Source of the DNA: Burkholderiales bacterium
GTDB lineage: Bacteria > Pseudomonadota > Gammaproteobacteria > Burkholderiales > SG8-41
NCBI GenBank assembly: GCA_036262035.1
Contig: DATAJS010000010.1
Location: 1,098,915 to 1,162,914 of the forward strand
Reading direction: 5' to 3'
Length of the DNA stretch: 64,000 nucleotides
Positions 1 to 8,429 of this stretch are shown in pieces. Positions within the stretch are counted from its first letter, which is position 1; each line of letters begins with the position of its first letter. Under the pieces are notes generated by a model. That model saw nothing but the letters and a program-made list of their open reading frames with translations. It searched no databases and was not told where the DNA came from. The translations under genes were made by a program, and so were the position numbers.

Positions 1-2
1 GC

Positions 3-1004
3 AGCGCTTCGGCTAAACGGGGCAGCGGTGAGTTCGACAGCACCGAGGGTTACCACGACTGGATCGAATACAACGTCGAGGCCGAGGCGCTGGGCTTTCG
101 CAGCACGTTCTCGGTGGAGCACCACTTCACCGGCTATGGCCAGGTCTCCTCGACGATGAACCTGCTGACATGGCTGGGGGCGCGCACCAGGACGCTGCGG
201 CTCGGCACCGCGGTGATGGTGCTGCCGTGGCACAACCCGGTGCTCCTGGCCGAACAGGCGGCGACGCTCGACCTTCTTTCCGGCGGGCGGCTCGATTTCG
301 GCATCGGCACCGGCTACCGCTACAACGAGTTCGTCGGCTTCAACCTGCCCATGGAAGAAGCGCGCGGGAAGTTCGAGGAATCGATCGACGTCATCCTCAA
401 GGCGTGGACGTCGAACGAGCCGTTCACTCACAAGGGCAAGTACTGGACGTTCAACAACATCGTCGTCGAGCCGCAGTCGTTCCGCAGGCCGCATCCGGCC
501 GTGTGGATGGGCGCGGGCAACGAACGCTCGATCCGGGACGTCGCGCGCCGGGGGTTCAATCTGCTGTTGGGTCAATACGCCTCGCCGGCCGACGTCGGCA
601 AGAACATCGCGATCTTCCGCGCCGCCGTGGAAGAGAAGGGCGAGCAATGGGATCCGATGCGCGTCGGGGTGACGCGCGCCTTCTTCGTGACCGACAGCGC
701 ACGCGAAGTCGAGGAAGCGCTCGAGCGGCGGCTGGCGAACCGCATGCGCCAGCTCAAGCTCGCGACGACGCCCGACGGCCGGGTGCTCGGCGGTCCCGAT
801 CGCGCGGACGGCGATCCGGTGCAGGTCAACATCGACAGCGCGATCTACGGCTCGCCGGACGAGATCGCGAAGCAGATCGAGGCGCTGCGTGACGTCGGCG
901 CCGAGTATCTGCTGATCAACGGCGGCGGTTCCGGCGGCGGCGAGCGCGGCCGGCAGAGCCTGCGCCGCTTCGCGAAGGAAGTGATGCCGGCGTTCGCGGC
1001 CTGA
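3..1004 (+). CDS. LLM-class flavin-dependent oxidoreductase (5' end cut by window edge)
   Basis: Bacterial luciferase-like monooxygenase family; such enzymes use reduced flavin (FMNH2 or F420H2) with oxygen or hydride transfer, and the substrate cannot be told here. The frame is open to the window edge, so the true start lies upstream; a GTG at 114 is internal because the upstream codons encode family sequence (YHDWIEYNVEAEALGF). Visible family marks are the VEHHF segment near residue 40, the RLGTAV strand, the SGGRLDFGIGTGYR loop and, further on, SIRDVARRGFNLLL. The protein ends in FAKEVMPAF, typical of complete C-termini. About 20-40 N-terminal residues are missing. A palindromic repeat follows directly, separating it from the convergent porin gene. 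Confidence 0.85.
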   Translation, partial: SASAKRGSGEFDSTEGYHDWIEYNVEAEALGFRSTFSVEHHFTGYGQVSSTMNLLTWLGARTRTLRLGTAVMVLPWHNPVLLAEQAATLDLLSGGRLDFGIGTGYRYNEFVGFNLPMEEARGKFEESIDVILKAWTSNEPFTHKGKYWTFNNIVVEPQSFRRPHPAVWMGAGNERSIRDVARRGFNLLLGQYASPADVGKNIAIFRAAVEEKGEQWDPMRVGVTRAFFVTDSAREVEEALERRLANRMRQLKLATTPDGRVLGGPDRADGDPVQVNIDSAIYGSPDEIAKQIEALRDVGAEYLLINGGGSGGGERGRQSLRRFAKEVMPAFAA

Positions 1005-1006
1005 GC

Positions 1007-1038
1007 GGTGCGTTACGCCGCTTCGCGGCTAACGCACC
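1007..1038. repeat. Palindromic intergenic repeat, GGTGCGTTA family
   Basis: Perfect 9-bp arms (GGTGCGTTA / TAACGCACC) enclose a second GC-rich stem (GCCG/CGGC). The same arms recur at 57694-57725. It sits between two convergent genes and could also act as a bidirectional terminator, although it has no T tract. Confidence 0.75.
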
Positions 1039-1052
1039 CTTGGATCGTTAGC

Positions 1053-1829
1053 TCAGAAGCGGTACGCGATGCCCGCCGCGAGGTAGTGATTGGTCGAGCG
1101 CTGCGCGAGCGGGCTGTCTTTGGCCTCGCTGCCGAGATGCCGCAGCTCGAAGTTGCCGACCGCGACCCATTTCGGCGTGATGTCGTACGACCACAGCAGC
1201 CCGGCGCTCGCGAAAAGGAGGCCGCTGTCGGGCGAATACGCGCGCAGGCCGGTCGTCGCAGATTCCGCGGCGCTGATGCCGTAGAGCGATCGGATCGCGC
1301 TGCCGCTGCCCCACGTGGTCTGCGCGAACAATCCCACGCCGAGTGCGCCGGTCTTCAGGACGCCGACGCTGAACCGCAGGTCGGCCTGCGTCCCGCGATC
1401 CGACTCGACGTGGCGGCGCACACGAGCGAGCAGCGTGATCGGCGCGGGGCCGATGGTCGAATCCCATTCGAGCTGCGCGCCGACCGACGCGCCGCGGTCG
1501 ACGTCGGGTACGCCGCGGCTTTCGAGAAAGCCCGATTCGTCCGCACGGCGCCCCGGCTCGTAAGCGACCTGAGCGCCCGCGTGCAGGCCCGGCGCGACCT
1601 GCATGCGCAGCCCGCCTTCGAGCACGCCCTGGGTCGAGCGCAGGAACAGCGGCTGGCCGAGGTAACGGATCACCGGCACGACTTCGCCGCGCTGCGTGTC
1701 CGAGCCGTCGTAGGCCGGACGCGAGCGCAGGCCGGGACCGACCATCGAATAGTTCGAGAGCTCGGCGTGAGCGGGTAAGGCGGTGACGGCGGCGAGGACG
1801 GCTGCGGGGACGAACTTGTTCACGTGCAT
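1053..1829 (-). CDS. MipA/OmpV family outer-membrane protein
   Basis: A 258-residue outer-membrane beta-barrel of the MipA/OmpV type (MltA-interacting or outer-membrane scaffolding proteins). The chosen start gives a signal peptide (VNKFVPAAVLAAVTALPAHA) followed by the family opening, in which the mature protein enters a first strand with G-x-x-x-x-x-x-P-x-Y-D-G. The rest alternates short amphipathic strands and polar turns and ends in an aromatic residue (AGIAYRF), as outer-membrane proteins recognised by BamA do. An upstream in-frame ATG at 1850 and a longer frame exist but add sequence with no signal-peptide logic. Its role in this organism (murein-enzyme scaffold or porin) is not resolved. 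Confidence 0.82.
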   Translation of the reverse strand: MHVNKFVPAAVLAAVTALPAHAELSNYSMVGPGLRSRPAYDGSDTQRGEVVPVIRYLGQPLFLRSTQGVLEGGLRMQVAPGLHAGAQVAYEPGRRADESGFLESRGVPDVDRGASVGAQLEWDSTIGPAPITLLARVRRHVESDRGTQADLRFSVGVLKTGALGVGLFAQTTWGSGSAIRSLYGISAAESATTGLRAYSPDSGLLFASAGLLWSYDITPKWVAVGNFELRHLGSEAKDSPLAQRSTNHYLAAGIAYRF

Positions 1830-1900
1830 GGCTCCGGGAATCGCGATCATCAGCGCGAGAGCAATTCCCGAGCCTTGTGCTGCAGGCGAGGGCGCCTGCG

Positions 1901-3037
1901 CTACGCGGCGGACAAGCGCCAGAGCGAGGTGACTTCGCTGGAGCGCGCCGCGTGCAGCGGATCGCTCGCGTCGGCGCTCCTGGGATGGACGGGCTTCGCA
2001 TCGTTGCGGCCGATCACCGTGAGACCGGCATCGGCGATCCATCCCATGAGCTCGTCGCGCGAGCGCAATCCCAGGCGCTCGGCGAAATCGGACAGCACGA
2101 GCCACGCTTCACCGCCGGGCTCGAGGTGGTCGCGCAGCCCGGCGAGAAAGCCGCGCAGCATCCGGCTCTCCGGGTCGTAGACCGCGCTCTCGAGACGCGA
2201 GCTCGGCCGCGCCGGCACCCACGGCGGATTGCAGAGGACGAGCGGCGCACGTCCGTCGGGAAAGAGGTCGGCTTCGACGACGCTCACGCGATCGGCGAGA
2301 CCGAGCCGCTCGACGTTCTCGCGCGCGCACGCCGCGGCGCGCGGGTCGAGCTCGGTCGCGATGACGCGCGCCACGCCGCGCTTCGCCAGCACCGCCGCGA
2401 GCACGCCGGTGCCGGTGCCGATGTCGAAAGCCAGTTGCGCCGGCGGCAGCGGCGCCTCGGCCACGAGCTTCACGTACTCGCTGCGGATCGGCGAGAACAC
2501 CCCGTAATGCGGATGGATGCGCCCGCCGGCCGCGGGCACCGCCATGCCTTTGCGGCGCCACTCGTGCGCGCCGATGGCGCCGAGGAGCTCGCGCAGCGAG
2601 ATCACGTAACGCTCGGGCACAGGACCGTAGACTTCGCTCAGCGCTTCCTGCGCCTGCGGCGCGCGCTTCAGATGCAGCGTGTGATCTTCGTGGAACTGGA
2701 GCAGCAGCATCGACAGCGTCCGCGCGCGCTGCGCCTGCGCCTGCCGGTGCAGATGGAACGCTTCTTTCGGCGCAGCGGGCGGGCGCGGCTTGCGCGGCGG
2801 CTTGTCGATGCGCCGCGCGATCGCGTTGAGGAGCTGTTTCGCGTTCTCGTAGTCGCCGCGCCACAGTAGCGCCGTGCCTTCGCACGCGAGGCGATAGGCG
2901 ACGTCGGCTTTCATGCGGTCGTCGGCGACGACGACGCGCCTGGGCGGCGGCAGGCCGGATTCGGAGCGCCAGCGCGCGGAGCGCTCGGCGCCGTTCTCCT
3001 GCCAGGTGACGATGGGTTGGTCGTTACTTGCCGCCAC
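1901..3037 (-). CDS. Class I SAM-dependent methyltransferase (small-molecule/HemK-like)
   Basis: A 378-residue protein whose C-terminal half is a Rossmann methyltransferase: motif I FDIGTGTGVLAA near residue 206, an acidic ribose-binding end of strand 2 (IATELD), and NPPW near residue 270, the active-site motif of N-methyltransferases acting on planar amino groups (HemK/PrmC, RsmC and adenine methylases). The N-terminal ~190 residues (E-N-A-K-Q-L-L-N region, Lys/Pro/Arg-rich linker, a YGVFSP substrate-side segment) are not a known substrate domain to me. It is last in a minus-strand series, and its start overlaps the 3' end of the HExxH gene by 14 bases, so co-expression is likely. The target (protein, rRNA or a metabolite) is unknown. 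Confidence 0.78.
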   Translation of the reverse strand: MAASNDQPIVTWQENGAERSARWRSESGLPPPRRVVVADDRMKADVAYRLACEGTALLWRGDYENAKQLLNAIARRIDKPPRKPRPPAAPKEAFHLHRQAQAQRARTLSMLLLQFHEDHTLHLKRAPQAQEALSEVYGPVPERYVISLRELLGAIGAHEWRRKGMAVPAAGGRIHPHYGVFSPIRSEYVKLVAEAPLPPAQLAFDIGTGTGVLAAVLAKRGVARVIATELDPRAAACARENVERLGLADRVSVVEADLFPDGRAPLVLCNPPWVPARPSSRLESAVYDPESRMLRGFLAGLRDHLEPGGEAWLVLSDFAERLGLRSRDELMGWIADAGLTVIGRNDAKPVHPRSADASDPLHAARSSEVTSLWRLSAA

Positions 3038-3974
3038 GGTATTCCGCGAGCACCCGCTCCACGCCTTTCAGGATTTCCGGGGAAGGCGCTTTCTGCGCGC
3101 CCATCGCGAGCAGCGCGAAGTTGTCGGCGACGATCTCCTCGGGATGGATGATGTAACGGGTGTTGCGGCCCACCTGCTCGAAGAACCCGGACACCTCGTC
3201 GATGCCCGCGACGAGCGGACCGTCCGCGCCTTGCAGCGGCACCGCGGGTCCGGATGCCTTGCGATCGACGAGGAGCAATACCGTCGTCACGTTGTGCAGG
3301 AAAGGCCCCGAGGTCGCCAGCGCCTCCTTCGCCACGACCGAGACGAGCAGCGGCAGCGCCCAGGCCTTGCGCTCGCCCGCGGTGACCTCGATGCAATGCT
3401 CGTCCTTCGGCGCGTCGGGATTGGTGATGCGGCGCGCGGCGAGGACGGCCGGCAGCACGACCGCGCAGCGATGGAAGCCGATCACCGCGTAGAGCGGGTC
3501 GGCGAGCTTGGGATTCGCGCGCGTCGCGACGTGGAAAAGCTCGTGGGCGACCAGGCGCTCGAGCGCCGCGCCGCGCATGCCGAGCATGCCCTGCGGGAAG
3601 AAGATCGCGTTCTGGCGCGTGTAGGCCGCGCCCGCGTCCTCCTCACCGCTCGTCTTCGCCACCCACACGCGCTCGGGCAGCGGCAGGCCCAGCTTGACGA
3701 CCGTCGGCACCATCGCCTTGAACGCCGCCTCGAACGCCGACTTTTCCTCGTCGCTCCAGTCGCGCGCCGCTTTCGCCGCGAACGCGAGGTACTCGCTCTC
3801 GCTCACCTGCCGCGTGGTCGCGAGCCGCGCCGAGCGGTCGAAGTCGCTCATGCTCTTCGAGTAGGTGTCGGGCGCCGACAGCATCACGCGCGCCTGCGAC
3901 GCGGTCGCGAACACGATGTCCTGCGCAGCCGCGGAAACGGCCGCCCACAGGACGCACCACAGCAGCGCTCTCAT
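3024..3974 (-). CDS. Exported HExxH metallopeptidase-like protein
   Basis: A 316-residue protein with an N-terminal signal peptide (RALLWCVLWAAVSAAAQ). A zinc-peptidase signature VAHELFHVATR lies near residue 143, and a distal HPEEIVADNFALL near residue 283 could supply the third (Glu) zinc ligand, as in gluzincins. Known: HExxH plus a distant Glu is the gluzincin arrangement. Inference: a periplasmic or secreted peptidase of no named family. Its ATG overlaps the stop of the upstream HAD-fusion gene in an ATGA, which implies translational coupling. Confidence 0.65.
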   Translation of the reverse strand: MRALLWCVLWAAVSAAAQDIVFATASQARVMLSAPDTYSKSMSDFDRSARLATTRQVSESEYLAFAAKAARDWSDEEKSAFEAAFKAMVPTVVKLGLPLPERVWVAKTSGEEDAGAAYTRQNAIFFPQGMLGMRGAALERLVAHELFHVATRANPKLADPLYAVIGFHRCAVVLPAVLAARRITNPDAPKDEHCIEVTAGERKAWALPLLVSVVAKEALATSGPFLHNVTTVLLLVDRKASGPAVPLQGADGPLVAGIDEVSGFFEQVGRNTRYIIHPEEIVADNFALLAMGAQKAPSPEILKGVERVLAEYRGGK

Positions 3975-5347
3975 GCGCCGAGGCTGTCCGCGAGATCGAG
4001 GAAGCTCTCGGCGTTGACGGTGAACTCGGCTTCGGACTGGAGATCGGGATTGTTGTTGCGCCCGAGCTCGTGCGGCCGCTTGATGAAAGCGGTCTTCAAT
4101 CCGTATTGCGCCGCCGCCCGCAGGTCGTGCTTGTGGGAAGCGACCATCATCACCTCTTCGGGTTTGAGGTCGAGCGCGTCCGCCGCGCCGAGATACATCT
4201 CGGGATCGGGCTTGAAGTGCTTGAACGTCTCCGACGAGAAGACGCAGTCCCACGGCAGGTTGCCCTGCTTGGCCATGTTGACGAGGAGCCCGGTGTTGCC
4301 GTTGGAGAGCGTCGCGATGATGAATTTGCTCTTCAGGCGCTTCAGCCCCCGCGGCGAATCGGGCCACGGTTTCAGGCGATGCCACACCTTGTTCAGATGC
4401 ACCTTCTCCTCTTCGGTCAGCGCGTCGGCGATCTTGAACTGCCGCAGCAGGTCGTCGAGGATCATCCGGTGCAGCACGTCGATCTTGGTATACGGCAGCT
4501 CGCCCGATCGCACGCGATCCATCGCCGGCCGATAGCCCGCGCGCCATGCCTTGGTGAACTTGACCGCGTTCACCTTGAGCCCTTTGCGCCTGGCGAGCTC
4601 GCGCACTTCGCGCGCGACGCTGCCGTGCCAGTCCACCACCGTGCCGAACACGTCGAAGGTGAGCGCCTTGACGCCCGAGATGTCGCCGTTCACTTCTGCC
4701 ATGATTGTCCTTTCGTGCCGTTGCGCGCTCGACCTCAGCGTATCGATCGAGCGTTGAAGATTCTCCCGCGCGCGCGCTTCGAGCGCGTCGCGAAAGTGCG
4801 TCGTCTCGTAGAGGTGCGGCCGCGCGAGAAAACGTTCGAGGATAGCGCACCGCGCCCGCGCGAACGCCGCTTCGGGCACCCACGCATACTCCTCGCGCAC
4901 CTGATGCTCGTATTCTTCGAAGCGCCCGCGCCGCGCGCCCAGGATCGAGAGATCGACGTCCACGAGGATACGCGCGTCGGGGCTGTCGGGTATCCGCGCA
5001 TCGTGCCGCGTCGCCAGCACCATGGCGTGGACGCGCTCGCCGACTTCGCCCGGCAGGCCCGCGTTCGCGATGCCGGACCGCGCCCACTGCGCGCTGCGGC
5101 GCTCGTTATCGTCGCGCTTCACGTCGTAGATCGCATCGTGGAACCACAGCGCGAGCTCGATCTCCGCGGGGTGCTGCGCCTCGCCGCGGGCCGTTTCGAA
5201 CGCCGCGAAGCATTCTTCGAGGTGCTGCACCGTGTGATAGCGACGATGCGGTTCGGCATAGCGCGCGACGAGCTCGTGGAAGAGCGCGTCGTCGGCGCCG
5301 GCGCCGAGCTCGCGCCATGCAGCGCGCCAGCGGTCGAGCAGGCTCAC
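3971..5347 (-). CDS. HD-like hydrolase (COG4339 type) fused to type II haloacid dehalogenase
   Basis: One uninterrupted frame of 458 codons holds two complete domains. Residues ~1-215 resemble predicted metal-dependent HD-superfamily proteins (RRYHTVQHLEECF, then ELALWFHDAIYD with the His-Asp pair, and a later VDVDLSILG). Residues ~216-458 are a HAD-superfamily (S)-2-haloacid dehalogenase-like domain with the nucleophile Asp in LTFDVFGTVVDW, SNGN, the Lys in FKPDPEMY and the acidic SHKHDL motif. The second domain has its own ATG at 4702 preceded by a strong Shine-Dalgarno (AAAGGACAATC), so it may also be made alone (3971-4702, 243 aa). The GTG start at 5347 overlaps the upstream stop (GTGA). 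This is either a true fusion or two genes that lost their stop. Confidence 0.75.
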   Translation of the reverse strand: MSLLDRWRAAWRELGAGADDALFHELVARYAEPHRRYHTVQHLEECFAAFETARGEAQHPAEIELALWFHDAIYDVKRDDNERRSAQWARSGIANAGLPGEVGERVHAMVLATRHDARIPDSPDARILVDVDLSILGARRGRFEEYEHQVREEYAWVPEAAFARARCAILERFLARPHLYETTHFRDALEARARENLQRSIDTLRSSAQRHERTIMAEVNGDISGVKALTFDVFGTVVDWHGSVAREVRELARRKGLKVNAVKFTKAWRAGYRPAMDRVRSGELPYTKIDVLHRMILDDLLRQFKIADALTEEEKVHLNKVWHRLKPWPDSPRGLKRLKSKFIIATLSNGNTGLLVNMAKQGNLPWDCVFSSETFKHFKPDPEMYLGAADALDLKPEEVMMVASHKHDLRAAAQYGLKTAFIKRPHELGRNNNPDLQSEAEFTVNAESFLDLADSLGA

Positions 5348-6558
5348 GAGGAGCTGCGCGTGACTGCGATCTCGCGCATCACCGCGTCCGGCGTGTGACG
5401 GCGTGTCGCTTCGACGCTGCGGTCGCCGCCGAGGTACGCGCCGAGCTCGCGCGCGTGCTGCACGACGGCCGTGCCTATGGGCGTGCGTGCGGCTTCGTAG
5501 GCGGCGAGCGCCGATTCGACGTCATCGTCGGTGCGCAGCGCATCGGCGAGCGTCATCGCGTCGCCCGCCGCCTTGGTCACGCCCATGCCCACGTGCGGCC
5601 GCGCGACGAAAGCGGCGTCGCCGAGCAGCGCGATGCGGCCGAACGTCACGCGCGGACAGACGAGATCAAAGATCGCCTGGAAGAACGGCTGCGGCGCGCG
5701 CTCGACGACTTCCGCATACTGGGGGGCGAGACTGCGCCGCGCGGATTCGCGCACTTCGCGTATGAGCTCGGGGCGCAGCAGCGGCGGCGGCACCGACATG
5801 TCGTGCGTGCGGCCGTTGACGTCGGTGCACAGGTCGGCGAGGCCGTTCGTCTCGTCGAGCGGCCGGTACCACACGAAGTTGTAGCAGCGCTCGCCGGGAC
5901 GCGTCGAGCGCGTGAAGCCGGCGACGGGATAGCCGACCATGTGCTCGCGCTCGTTGAGGCTGAAGGCCATCCGCGGGAAGAGCGCGTCGTGCGTCGTCTT
6001 GCCGAGCGTGGTTTCGCCGGCGAGCCCGCGCCACGCGACGTATCCGGCGTAGCGCGCGCGAACTTCGGGGAGGAGCGTGCGCCGCACCGCCGAGCGGATG
6101 CCGTCGGCGCCGACCAGAAGCTCCGCCTGCGCCTCCGCGCCGCTCCCGAAGCGCACGCGCACCGAGTGCGCATCCTGATCGGCTTCGGTCAGCGTGTGGC
6201 CGAAGTGATAGCGGTCGGCGGGGAAAGCGGCCTTCAGAAGCTCGTAGAGCCGTCCCCACGTCGTGAGGCACTGCCGGATCGGCACGGTGCCGAGGACGCG
6301 GCCGCTCACGTCGAAAGCGATGCGCTCGGGCACGTCGACGCCGAAGCTCTCGTCGATCGCGATGCCGATGCGGCTCAGGCAGGTGAAAAGCTCGGGATGC
6401 GTGATGATGCCCGCGCCGCGCCCGACGAGGTCGTCGCGCGAGTGCTGGTAGACGTGCACGTCCCAGCCCTGCCGCAGCAGCAGGTTGGCGATGAAGAGTC
6501 CGCCGAGCGATCCGCCGGCGACGATCGCGCGGAGCGCTCGCAGCCTGCCGATCGGCAT
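5344..6558 (-). CDS. FAD-dependent aromatic-ring monooxygenase (DhpH-like)
   Basis: A 404-residue group A flavoprotein hydroxylase. Visible are the Rossmann FAD motif IVAGGSLGG near residues 12-20, GADGIRSAVRRTL in the middle (the DG motif) and the second FAD motif LLGDAAFVARPHVGMG near residue 312. The A-x-G-G-S-L-G-G variant of the first motif and the PHVGMG-x-x-K-A stretch are typical of 2,6-dihydroxypyridine 3-monooxygenase-like enzymes, so a hydroxylated N-heterocycle or phenolic substrate is plausible but unproven. First gene of the minus-strand run; the following gene starts within its stop codon. Confidence 0.83.
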   Translation of the reverse strand: MPIGRLRALRAIVAGGSLGGLFIANLLLRQGWDVHVYQHSRDDLVGRGAGIITHPELFTCLSRIGIAIDESFGVDVPERIAFDVSGRVLGTVPIRQCLTTWGRLYELLKAAFPADRYHFGHTLTEADQDAHSVRVRFGSGAEAQAELLVGADGIRSAVRRTLLPEVRARYAGYVAWRGLAGETTLGKTTHDALFPRMAFSLNEREHMVGYPVAGFTRSTRPGERCYNFVWYRPLDETNGLADLCTDVNGRTHDMSVPPPLLRPELIREVRESARRSLAPQYAEVVERAPQPFFQAIFDLVCPRVTFGRIALLGDAAFVARPHVGMGVTKAAGDAMTLADALRTDDDVESALAAYEAARTPIGTAVVQHARELGAYLGGDRSVEATRRHTPDAVMREIAVTRSSS

Positions 6559-6673
6559 AACGCGCCACCTCCGGTCTTTCCGCCGATTCTACATCGCGGG
6601 TGCTGCCGATTTTTCGGCATACGGTTTGCTGCGTCAGCCTCCGTTCGGAAGATCGATCGGCGGGAGGATTTCG

Positions 6674-6853
6674 ATGGAACAGTGGTTGTTTCTCCGCGTG
6701 ACGGCGGAGGACGGCACCGGCTTTCGGTGGGAGCGCCACGACGAGGACGGCCGGGTGCTCGAAGCCGCCGGCCGCACGTTCGCCGATTACGCGCAGGCCC
6801 TCGCCGACGCGATGAACCACGGATACCTGAGCGACGTGAAGACGCTGCCGTAG
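6674..6853 (+). CDS. Small hypothetical protein, 59 aa
   Basis: An ATG preceded by GGGAGGATTTCG, a strong ribosome-binding site, opens a 59-residue frame: [14 protein letters not shown] at the start, then an acidic, aromatic-containing core ([33 protein letters not shown]). No signal peptide or membrane segment. The composition looks like a small globular beta-alpha protein. It lies divergently from the monooxygenase with 115 bases between them. I do not recognise the family. Confidence 0.65.
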   Translation: MEQWLFLRVTAEDGTGFRWERHDEDGRVLEAAGRTFADYAQALADAMNHGYLSDVKTLP

Positions 6854-6866
6854 CGGCGGCCCGGGA

Positions 6867-7544
6867 ATGAAGGCAGGCGTGCTGGGCGCTGGCGTGGTGG
6901 GCACGACTGCCGCCTGGTATCTCATGCGCTCGGGACACGAAGTGACCGTCGTCGAGCGCGAGCCGGGTGCGGGGCTGGAGACGAGCTTCGCCAACGGCGG
7001 ACAGATCCCGGTGAGCCGCGGCTGGGGCTCTACAGCCGCGAGAGCCTGAAAGCGCTGCGCGCCGAGACCGGCATCGAGTACGACCATCTCGAGCGCGGCA
7101 TCCTCCACTTCTATACGAACCGCCAGTCCTACGACGAGCTACAGCCCGATCGCGGCGAGGCCGCTGGGCTTGAACCTCGCCGTGTATCCGGTCAAAGGCT
7201 ATTCGGTGACGATGCCGGTGCTCGATCCTGCGAAGACGCCCGCCGTCAGGCTGACCGGCGACGAATACAAGCTCGTGATGTCGCGCCTCGACGATCGCAT
7301 GCGCATCGCGGGGACGGCGGAGCTCAACGGCTACGACACCGCTCTGAACCCGACGCGCTGCCGCGCGATCCTGACGCGCTTCGAAGCGTGCTTTCCCGGC
7401 GCGTGCGACGCATCGCGCGCGCAGTTCTGGACCGGTCTGCGGCCCGCGACCCCCGGCAACGTGCCGCTGGCCGATATCGTCAGCGGGCGCAAGCCCCGAG
7501 GTCGATTTCCGATTTACGGGTTTCTAGAAAGCAAAAGCTATTGA
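6867..7544 (+). pseudogene. dadA: Decayed D-amino-acid dehydrogenase (dadA) remnant
   Basis: Three fragments of a DadA-like FAD oxidoreductase can be read in order. From 6867, [20 protein letters not shown] and [11 protein letters not shown] (FAD-binding N-terminus) run into a frame change near 7020. A second fragment in another frame reads [19 protein letters not shown] third from about 7150 reads LGLNLAVYPVKGYSVTMPV up to PGNVPLADI near 7480. Intact DadA proteins are about 430 residues, while the remnant spans 226 codons, so two internal blocks (roughly 75 and 150 residues) and the C-terminus are gone. The 3' break lies at the edge of a palindromic repeat starting near 7529. The short open frames inside are pieces, not genes. 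Confidence 0.82.
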
Positions 7545-7658
7545 CCGCCAAGGACGCCAAGGACGCAAAGGTGTACTAACGTCGCGTCGTCATGAGCTCG
7601 CGATGTTCAGCTTTCCTTGGCGTCCTTTGCGTCCTTTGCGGTTCATTTGCTTTTTAGC
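7529..7658. repeat. Long inverted repeat with conserved core (copy 1)
   Basis: Imperfect arms of about 40 bases made of GCAAAGGAC-type units (ACCGCCAAGGACGCCAAGG on the left, CCTTTGCGTCCTTTGCGG on the right) flank a core of about 43 bases containing TAACGTCGCGTCGTCATGAG. The same arms and a nearly identical core recur at 16379-16508. The left arm abuts the dadA remnant and the right arm abuts the stop of the GDT1 gene. Confidence 0.8.
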
Positions 7659-7663
7659 GCGCG

Positions 7664-8230
7664 TCAGCCGACCTCGATGCCGGCGAGCACCGCTATTCCA
7701 AGCGCGGCGAAGATGAGCGCCGCGATGACGTGGATCGCGCGGATCGGCAGCACTCGGGTCGCGCGCTCGCCGAGCAGCACCGCGGGGACGTTCGCGATCA
7801 TCATGCCCAGCGTCGTGCCGGCGACGACCATCGCGAAGGCGCCGTATTGCGCCGCGAGCGCGACGGTCGCGATCTGAGTCTTGTCGCCCATCTCGACGAG
7901 GAAGAACGCGATCAGCGTGGTGCCGAAGACGCCGAAGCGCGCGGGCTTCGTCTGCTCGTCCGGCGGGCTGTCGGGCACGAGCATCCATCCCGCCATCGCG
8001 ATGAACGAGAAACCGAGTATCCAGCGCATCGCGTATTCGCCGATCGCATGCGTGACCCACGTGCCGACCGCCCCGGCGAGCGCGTGGTTGGCGACGGTTG
8101 CGACGAAGATGCCGAGGATGATGGGCACCGGCCGCCGGAACTTCGCGGCGAGCAGGAGCGAGAGGAGCTGGGTTTTGTCGCCGATCTCGGCGAGCGCGAC
8201 GATGCCGGTGGAGACGAGGAGAGCTTCCAT
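7664..8230 (-). CDS. GDT1/TMEM165-family cation exporter, probably manganese
   Basis: A 188-residue inner-membrane protein with six hydrophobic segments in two homologous halves, each carrying the family signature E-x-G-D-K-T-Q (AEIGDKTQLLSLLL near residue 15 and VEMGDKTQIATVAL near residue 115). Known: bacterial GDT1 proteins export Mn2+ (MneA/Mnx type). The ATG at 8230 puts the first signature in the first membrane helix. A longer in-frame start at 8371 would lie inside the riboswitch and is rejected. The manganese riboswitch in the leader directly supports a role in manganese efflux. Confidence 0.9.
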   Translation of the reverse strand: MEALLVSTGIVALAEIGDKTQLLSLLLAAKFRRPVPIILGIFVATVANHALAGAVGTWVTHAIGEYAMRWILGFSFIAMAGWMLVPDSPPDEQTKPARFGVFGTTLIAFFLVEMGDKTQIATVALAAQYGAFAMVVAGTTLGMMIANVPAVLLGERATRVLPIRAIHVIAALIFAALGIAVLAGIEVG

Positions 8231-8242
8231 TACAGTTACCGT

Positions 8243-8291
8243 GAGCCGGGCGGGTGCGAAAACCATTGGCACGGTCCGTCCCGCCCGGCTC
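8243..8291 (-). promoter_or_regulatory. 12-bp hairpin, probable expression platform of the riboswitch
   Basis: Perfect 12-bp stem (GAGCCGGGCGGG / CCCGCCCGGCTC) ending 13 bases before the ATG at 8230. Its 25-base loop contains the 3' strand of the riboswitch P1 helix (CCAATG), so P1 formation and hairpin geometry are linked. No T tract follows, which suggests control of translation initiation or Rho access rather than intrinsic termination. Confidence 0.55.
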
Positions 8292-8420
8292 TCGAGCGGC
8301 AGACCGATGCCAAAGGTCTCGCCACACCGCGGTCGCGGTATCGAACGCGCCATGCGCGGATGCGCAAGCATGTTGACGCGTTCCTCCTGTCGATCAGACA
8401 GGAGCGGCTACTCCCCAATG
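8264..8420 (-). promoter_or_regulatory. yybP-ykoY (manganese) riboswitch
   Basis: Read on the minus strand, the leader contains all the hallmark conserved blocks of the yybP-ykoY class in order: GGGGAGTAGC (8416-8407), GTCAACATGC (8378-8369) and GGCGAGACC (8323-8315). A P1 helix is formed by CATTGG (8420-8415) with CCAATG (8269-8264). Known: these aptamers bind Mn2+ and activate manganese exporters. The gene directly downstream is a GDT1-type exporter, a recurrent partner. Confidence 0.93.
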
Positions 8421-8429
8421 ACGAGGCGA

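Noticed and set aside
7529-7658. CRISPR-like array from repeated GCAAAGGAC units
   Set aside because: The units are adjacent, lack spacers and occur as inverted arms; no cas genes adjoin.
8265-8284. TGGCACGGTCC as a further sigma-54 site
   Set aside because: No GC at the required ten-base distance on either strand, and it lies within the riboswitch P1.
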